A stretch of 10,797 bases of DNA. It comes from an uncultured Bacillaceae bacterium. GTDB taxonomy: Bacteria > Bacillota > Bacilli > Bacillales > Alkalibacillaceae. The position numbers and the translations under genes are program-made. The stretch is taken from NCBI GenBank assembly GCA_937958375.1, contig CALGNY010000087.1:1-10797 (forward strand), in the 5' to 3' direction. A model generated the notes under the pieces. That model did not search any database. It was not told the DNA's origin and saw nothing but the letters and a program-made list of their open reading frames with translations. Below are positions 7,398-10,797 of the stretch, one piece after another (within the stretch, counting starts at the first letter, position 1; each line of letters begins with the position of its first letter).

Positions 7398-7435
7398 GAT
7401 GGGATTATGTAGTCTCGGAGTTTACGATGTACAGC

Positions 7436-7561
7436 AACCCACAAAAATTCGCGATTAACCCTCAACATTTCGAAATCAACCCACAAGAATTTGAGATTAA
7501 CCCTCAACTTTTTGAAATTAACCCACAACCTTTTAAAATTAACCCACAAGTATGTGAGCAT
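7436..7561. repeat. 21-bp tandem repeat array 2 (6 units)
   Basis: Six 21-bp units start at 7436, 7457, 7478, 7499, 7520 and 7541. Each opens AACCC[A/T]CAA and then has 12 variable, AT-rich bases, often T-run then A-run (for example ATTTCGAAAT at 7467-7476 and TTTTAAAA at 7531-7538). Units 1, 3 and 6 resemble each other (…TGAGATT-like ends), as do units 2, 4 and 5 (…GAAATT). Flanking sequence decays quickly on both sides. Because 21 is divisible by 3, every frame gives a 7-residue repeat; the minus strand stays open and reads LWVNFKR/LRVNLKF, but without a Shine-Dalgarno. The array fills most of the 320-bp gap between the ytmP terminator and trmB. The rest of that gap shows only a possible trmB promoter. 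Function unknown. Confidence 0.92.
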
Positions 7562-7623
7562 TTCAACATCGCTCAAGCAAAACGAACTTAAAATCTTTCC
7601 TTCATTCCCATACTTACTCTGTC

Positions 7624-7652
7624 TTTCTCTTTCGAAAGGTTAATGATAAGAT
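7624..7652 (+). promoter_or_regulatory. Weak candidate promoter for trmB
   Basis: TGATAAGAT (7644-7652) resembles an extended -10, with a poor -35 (TTTCTC, 7624-7629) 17 bp upstream. Initiation would then fall about 12 bases before the trmB ATG, almost on its Shine-Dalgarno, which is unusually close. The real start may lie further upstream. A promoter is expected here because a strong terminator precedes the gap. Confidence 0.25.
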
Positions 7653-7659
7653 GATTTTT

Positions 7660-7665
7660 GAGGTG
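7660..7665 (+). promoter_or_regulatory. Shine-Dalgarno that fixes the trmB start
   Basis: GAGGTG lies six bases before the ATG at 7672. An in-frame ATG at 7651 would place this strong site inside the coding region and add seven residues not seen in the family, so 7672 is the start. Confidence 0.85.
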
Positions 7666-7671
7666 AAAAAA

Positions 7672-8316
7672 ATGCGTGTACGGAACAAGCCTTGGGCAGA
7701 AGAATACATTAAGCAACATGAAGGTCTTGTTGTTTTGAATCCTGAGGAGCAAAAAGGGAACTGGAAGGAGCGTTTTGACCAACCAGCTAACCCGCTTCAC
7801 TTAGAAATTGGCAGCGGCCGGGGTGGATTCATCCGCGGAATGGCGGAAAAGAATCAAGATGTTAATTTTATCGGAATTGAAATCCAGAAAAATATTATTG
7901 TCCATACCATTGATGAAGTGAAAGATTCAGGAGTGAGTAATGTTCGTCTCATTCATGCTGATGCCAATCATTTGCAAGATTTTTTCAATGAAAATGAATT
8001 GTCGACCATTTACTTGAACTTCTCGGATCCTTGGCCAAAAAATCGCCATGAGAAAAGAAGATTAACGTACAAGTCTTTCCTGAACCAATATCAACAGATT
8101 CTGAAACCAGACGGCATGATTGTGATGAAAACAGATAACCGGCAGCTGTTTGAGTATTCCTTGGTCAGTTTTTCACAAGCCGGCTTTGAGTTGGGCGACG
8201 TTTCACTCGACCTACACGCTGAAACTGAGCTTGATAACGTGATGACAGAGTATGAAGCAAAGTTCTCTGAAAAAGGACAACCTATTTTCCGCTGTATCGT
8301 TCATAACAGACAATAA
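7672..8316 (+). CDS. trmB: tRNA (guanine-N7)-methyltransferase TrmB
   Basis: This 214-aa SAM-dependent enzyme makes m7G46 in the variable loop of tRNA. Visible signatures: the typical N terminus MRVRNKPWAEEYI (1-13), the SAM-binding HLEIGSGRGGFI (43-54) with IGIE (67-70) ending strand 2, ADANHL (96-101), the family block FSDPWPKNRHEKRRL (117-131), and the C-terminal TEYEAKF (192-198) that contacts tRNA. Length agrees with Bacillus TrmB (YtmQ). The start follows from the Shine-Dalgarno at 7660-7665. ytnP begins 12 bases after the stop with its ribosome site touching that stop, so the two are very likely one transcript. From memory, B. subtilis carries a small gene, ytzH, between ytmP and trmB; here that interval holds repeat array 2 instead. 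Confidence 0.95.
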   Translation: MRVRNKPWAEEYIKQHEGLVVLNPEEQKGNWKERFDQPANPLHLEIGSGRGGFIRGMAEKNQDVNFIGIEIQKNIIVHTIDEVKDSGVSNVRLIHADANHLQDFFNENELSTIYLNFSDPWPKNRHEKRRLTYKSFLNQYQQILKPDGMIVMKTDNRQLFEYSLVSFSQAGFELGDVSLDLHAETELDNVMTEYEAKFSEKGQPIFRCIVHNRQ

Positions 8317-8328
8317 GGGGGAGTTTCC

Positions 8329-9183
8329 ATGGAAGAACTAAAAGTCGGAAGAGCGCAATTGACGTGGTTGAATGGTGGTGTCACTCACTTGGATGGAGGG
8401 GCGATGTTTGGCGTTGTTCCCAAGCCATTATGGTCAAAAAAATATCCGGTCAATGAATTGAATCAAATTGAATTGCGTTCGGATGCGATTTTGCTAGAGT
8501 TGGATGGAAAAACATTTTTAATCGATTCAGGGCTCGGAAAAGATAAGTTCACGGAAAAACAGAAACGTAACTTTGGATTGTTGGAAGAGTCGCATGTAGA
8601 GGAATCGTTAGCTGAAAAAGGGATCTCACCGAACGACATTGATGCGATTTTGATGACTCACCTGCACTTTGATCATGCGTGTGGTCTGACAAAATATTCG
8701 AATGGTGAGCTCGTTCCTACTTTTCCGAATGCGACAATTTATACGACGGAAACGGAATGGGATGAAATGCGCAACCCGAATATGCGCTCCAAAAATACGT
8801 ATTGGAAAGAAAACTGGGAGCCTGTGCAAGATCAAGTGAAGACTTTTAAAGAAGAAATTGAAGTCGCGCCAGGGTTAACCATGCATCATACCGGTGGGCA
8901 TAGTGATGGCCATGCGGCGATTAAATTTGTCGATGGAGAGGAAGGTTTTTATCATATCGCTGATTTGATGCCGACGCACGCGCATCAAAACCCGTTGTGG
9001 GTGTTGGCGTATGACGATTATCCAGTGACAAGCGTCCATGAGAAGAAAGCGTTACAAGACGAAGCGATCGAGAATCAGTATTGGTTTACCTTCTATCACG
9101 ATGCGTATTACCGAGCGGTTAAATTTAATCAAAATCGAAAAATCAGTGCAGAAGTGAAGCGAGAGCGTTATGAATATCGGTAA
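8329..9183 (+). CDS. ytnP: MBL-fold metallohydrolase, YtnP-like quorum-quenching lactonase
   Basis: A 284-aa metallo-beta-lactamase-fold enzyme. The family's Bacillus member YtnP is reported as a lactonase that degrades signalling lactones, including one affecting Streptomyces development. The dinuclear zinc ligands are complete: HLHFDH (111-116: H111, H113, D115, H116), H191 in GGHSDGH (189-195), D212 in ADLMPTHAH (211-219) and H257 in FYHDAY (255-260). The strand pair LLELDGKTFLIDSGLG (55-70) is the usual MBL beginning. No signal peptide, so it is expected in the cytosol. The ATG at 8329 has a strong site AAGGGGGAG (8315-8323) overlapping the trmB stop. The exact lactone or ester substrate cannot be read from the sequence; another MBL hydrolase activity remains possible. 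Confidence 0.88.
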   Translation: MEELKVGRAQLTWLNGGVTHLDGGAMFGVVPKPLWSKKYPVNELNQIELRSDAILLELDGKTFLIDSGLGKDKFTEKQKRNFGLLEESHVEESLAEKGISPNDIDAILMTHLHFDHACGLTKYSNGELVPTFPNATIYTTETEWDEMRNPNMRSKNTYWKENWEPVQDQVKTFKEEIEVAPGLTMHHTGGHSDGHAAIKFVDGEEGFYHIADLMPTHAHQNPLWVLAYDDYPVTSVHEKKALQDEAIENQYWFTFYHDAYYRAVKFNQNRKISAEVKRERYEYR

Positions 9184-9184
9184 T

Positions 9185-9221
9185 AAAAAAGGAGCTTGGG
9201 AATCAATTCCAAGCTCCTTTT
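9185..9221. terminator. Bidirectional rho-independent terminator between ytnP and ytzB
   Basis: The inverted repeat AAAAGGAGCTTGG (9187-9199) pairs with CCAAGCTCCTTTT (9209-9221), and inner AAT/ATT pairs tighten the loop. It begins just after the ytnP stop. On the plus strand it is followed by TTTTA only. Read from the minus strand it ends in six T, so it should stop ytzB transcription more efficiently. Its place between convergent genes supports shared use. Confidence 0.9.
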
Positions 9222-9229
9222 ACCATTTA

Positions 9230-9541
9230 TCAATTGATTGGTTCGGTTTCTAAAATTTCACCGTTTTTTGCATTGACCCTAAATTGGTACTGGCTCGTTT
9301 CACCATCCAAGTTTCTAGAAATTCCGCCTTTATAAACCGTATAGGTTTGTCCGTTCATTTCGTATGGCTCTTTTTGCATCATAATCCATGAACCGCTGAT
9401 GGGTCCATCTTCTTTGAATAATTCCTTTGCTCGCTTCAAAGCAACTTCTGGTACAAGCCACTGATCTTTCACTTTCTTACCGATCACCGCTCCAACCGCC
9501 AAACCGACCGCTGCAGGAGCAACGAGTTTATACCATTTCAT
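9230..9541 (-). CDS. ytzB: Membrane-anchored PepSY-domain protein (YtzB)
   Basis: A 103-aa small protein. Residues 5-20 are hydrophobic and Gly/Ala-rich (LVAPAAVGLAVGAVI), followed by GKKVKDQ, consistent with an N-terminal membrane anchor. The remainder (about 29-101) looks like one PepSY domain: a helix VALKRAKELF (33-42), then strands SWIMMQKEPY, QTYTVYKGGIS and YQFRVNAKNGEILETE. PepSY domains are thought to inhibit or modulate proteases, but no partner is known here. The start is the ATG at plus 9539-9541, preceded by GGAGTG at nine bases. Longer in-frame TTG or GTG starts would bury that site and add eight residues. Length matches my recollection of Bacillus YtzB (about 104 aa). It converges on ytnP and diverges from ytoP. 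Confidence 0.85.
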   Translation of the reverse strand: MKWYKLVAPAAVGLAVGAVIGKKVKDQWLVPEVALKRAKELFKEDGPISGSWIMMQKEPYEMNGQTYTVYKGGISRNLDGETSQYQFRVNAKNGEILETEPIN

Positions 9542-9582
9542 ATTCCATTTCACTCCATCTGTCAAAAATATGATCTATGTTC

Positions 9583-9611
9583 ATTATAAGCGCTATACCA
9601 AAAAAATGAAA
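9583..9611 (-). promoter_or_regulatory. Candidate sigma-A promoter for ytzB
   Basis: On the minus strand there is a perfect -10, TATAAT (plus 9583-9588), 17 bp after a weak -35, TTTCAT (plus 9606-9611). Transcription would begin near plus 9576, giving a leader of about 35 nt to the ytzB ATG. Confidence 0.5.
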
Positions 9612-9703
9612 CAGCTACCCTGAAATGTATATAGACATGGAATATTGATTCGATTTCCGTTAGAATAGTACTGAATGACGATTGACTATACGGAGGTGTA
9701 CAT

Positions 9704-10771
9704 ATGGAACAAGAGACAAAGGACCTATTCAAAACATTGACTGAACTGGCTGGTCCTCCAGGATTCGAACATGATGTACGTAAATTCATGCGTCAAGAGT
9801 TAGAGAAATATTCGGATGAAATCGTTCAGGACAGACTCGGCGGTGTTTTTGGCGTAAGAAAAGGTGAAGGTCCGCGTGTCATGGTCGCGGGTCACATGGA
9901 TGAAGTCGGATTCATGGTTACCCAAATTACGAAAAACGGCATGCTTCGTTTTCAGCCGCTCGGTGGTTGGTGGAACCAGGTCATGCTTGCTCAGCGTGTG
10001 CAAATTATGACGGATAATGGCCCGATTCCGGGTGTGATTGGATCCATTCCGCCTCATAATTTAACACCAGAACAACGCAAAAAGCCGATGGAAGTGAAGA
10101 ATATGTTGATAGATATCGGTGCGGATGACGAAGAAGATGCCAAGCGGATCGGTGTGAAACCAGGGCTTGCGGTCGTGCCTGTGTGTGATTTCACACCTAT
10201 GGCAAATGAGAAAAAAATCATGGCGAAAGCTTGGGATAACCGCTACGGTTGTGGATTATCTATTGAATTACTGAAAGAATTGCAGGGTGAAAAATTAAAT
10301 CATGAACTTTATTCTGGAGCAACCGTGCAAGAGGAAGTCGGGCTGCGTGGCGCACAAGCTGCAGCAAACATGATCAATCCAGATTTGTTTTTTGCGCTTG
10401 ATGCTTCCCCTGCCAATGACATGACGGGTGACGATAAAGAATTCGGTCAGCTCGGAAAAGGAGCGTTGCTGCGGATTTTTGACCGGACGATGGTGACTCA
10501 TCGTGGCATGAGAGAATTTGTGTTGGATACGGCAGAGTCCAATGATATTCCATACCAGTACTTTATTTCCCAGGGCGGAACGGATGCTGGTCGCGTTCAT
10601 ATTTCCAATGACGGGGTGCCTTCAGCGGTGATTGGAATTTGTTCTCGTTATATCCATACGAGTGCATCGATTGTTCACATTGAAGATTATCAAGCAGCTC
10701 GTGAACTGCTCGTGAAGTTAATCAAATCCATTGACCAAACAACAGTCGATACAATCCGTCAGAATGGGTAA
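9704..10771 (+). CDS. ytoP: M42-family metallo-aminopeptidase (YtoP)
   Basis: A 355-aa cytosolic zinc or cobalt aminopeptidase of the M42 (PepA-glutamyl/FrvX, tetrahedral dodecamer) family, which trims short peptides. All expected active-site residues are visible: H64 and D66 in GHMDEVGF (63-70), bridging D178 in WDNRYGCG (177-184), the general-base pair E210-E211 in QEEVGLRGAQ (209-218), D233 in LDASPANDM (232-240), and H318 in RYIHTSASIVH (315-325). The N-terminal LAGPPGFEHDVR (15-26) is also typical. The ATG at 9704 is preceded by a strong CGGAGGTG (9691-9698). Upstream, TAGAAT (9661-9666) could be a -10 but has no convincing -35. The last 26 bases after the stop show no terminator, so the transcript may continue past the window. 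Confidence 0.93.
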   Translation: MEQETKDLFKTLTELAGPPGFEHDVRKFMRQELEKYSDEIVQDRLGGVFGVRKGEGPRVMVAGHMDEVGFMVTQITKNGMLRFQPLGGWWNQVMLAQRVQIMTDNGPIPGVIGSIPPHNLTPEQRKKPMEVKNMLIDIGADDEEDAKRIGVKPGLAVVPVCDFTPMANEKKIMAKAWDNRYGCGLSIELLKELQGEKLNHELYSGATVQEEVGLRGAQAAANMINPDLFFALDASPANDMTGDDKEFGQLGKGALLRIFDRTMVTHRGMREFVLDTAESNDIPYQYFISQGGTDAGRVHISNDGVPSAVIGICSRYIHTSASIVHIEDYQAARELLVKLIKSIDQTTVDTIRQNG

Positions 10772-10797
10772 ACTAGGTGCATGATTTGTGAGTTTCA

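Noticed and set aside
7651..7653. Upstream ATG start for trmB
   Set aside because: It would place the strong GAGGTG ribosome site inside the gene and add seven residues absent from the TrmB family N terminus.

Overview
The window reads as ordinary low-to-mid GC Gram-positive (Bacillota) chromosome. Every gene recognised matches the ytfP-ytoP neighbourhood of Bacillus. Protein wording and a base composition that looks to be in the mid-40s % GC (not counted) suggest Bacillaceae or Planococcaceae (Sporosarcina-like); this assignment is inference. No mobile element, prophage, CRISPR array or RNA gene is visible.

Layout. Positions 1-172 hold a 21-bp tandem repeat array that starts at the window edge, just 3' of a minus-strand flavoprotein gene (ytfP, 185-1447). 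Divergent from it runs a plus-strand series: lipid II flippase (ytgP/murJ), RsuA-type pseudouridine synthase (ytzG), RNA 2',3'-cyclic phosphodiesterase (thpR), a YtlQ-like protein with a degenerate NERD-type nuclease fold, a diacylglycerol-kinase-fold lipid kinase (ytlR) and an APH-fold phosphotransferase (ytmP). A strong intrinsic terminator closes the series at 7358-7397. Next is a 320-bp gene-free stretch holding a second 21-bp tandem array (7436-7561). After it come trmB (tRNA m7G46 methyltransferase) and ytnP (MBL-fold lactonase). A bidirectional terminator separates ytnP from convergent ytzB (membrane-anchored PepSY protein). ytoP, an M42 aminopeptidase, runs to the right edge.

Functionally the series mixes cell-envelope work (MurJ, lipid kinase), RNA modification and processing (YtzG, ThpR, TrmB) and small-molecule or peptide turnover (YtnP, YtoP, YtmP). 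Tight spacing suggests co-transcription of ytgP-ytzG, thpR-ytlQ-ytlR and trmB-ytnP. I see no single dedicated pathway.

The least explained structure is the pair of 21-bp arrays. They differ in sequence but share the period, a conserved core followed by a variable segment, and alternation of unit types that gives a 42-bp super-period in their first four units. YtlQ looks like a NERD nuclease that has lost its active site. Four starts were set by frame, Shine-Dalgarno and homology: ytfP on TTG, and ytmP, trmB and ytzB shorter than the longest open frame.
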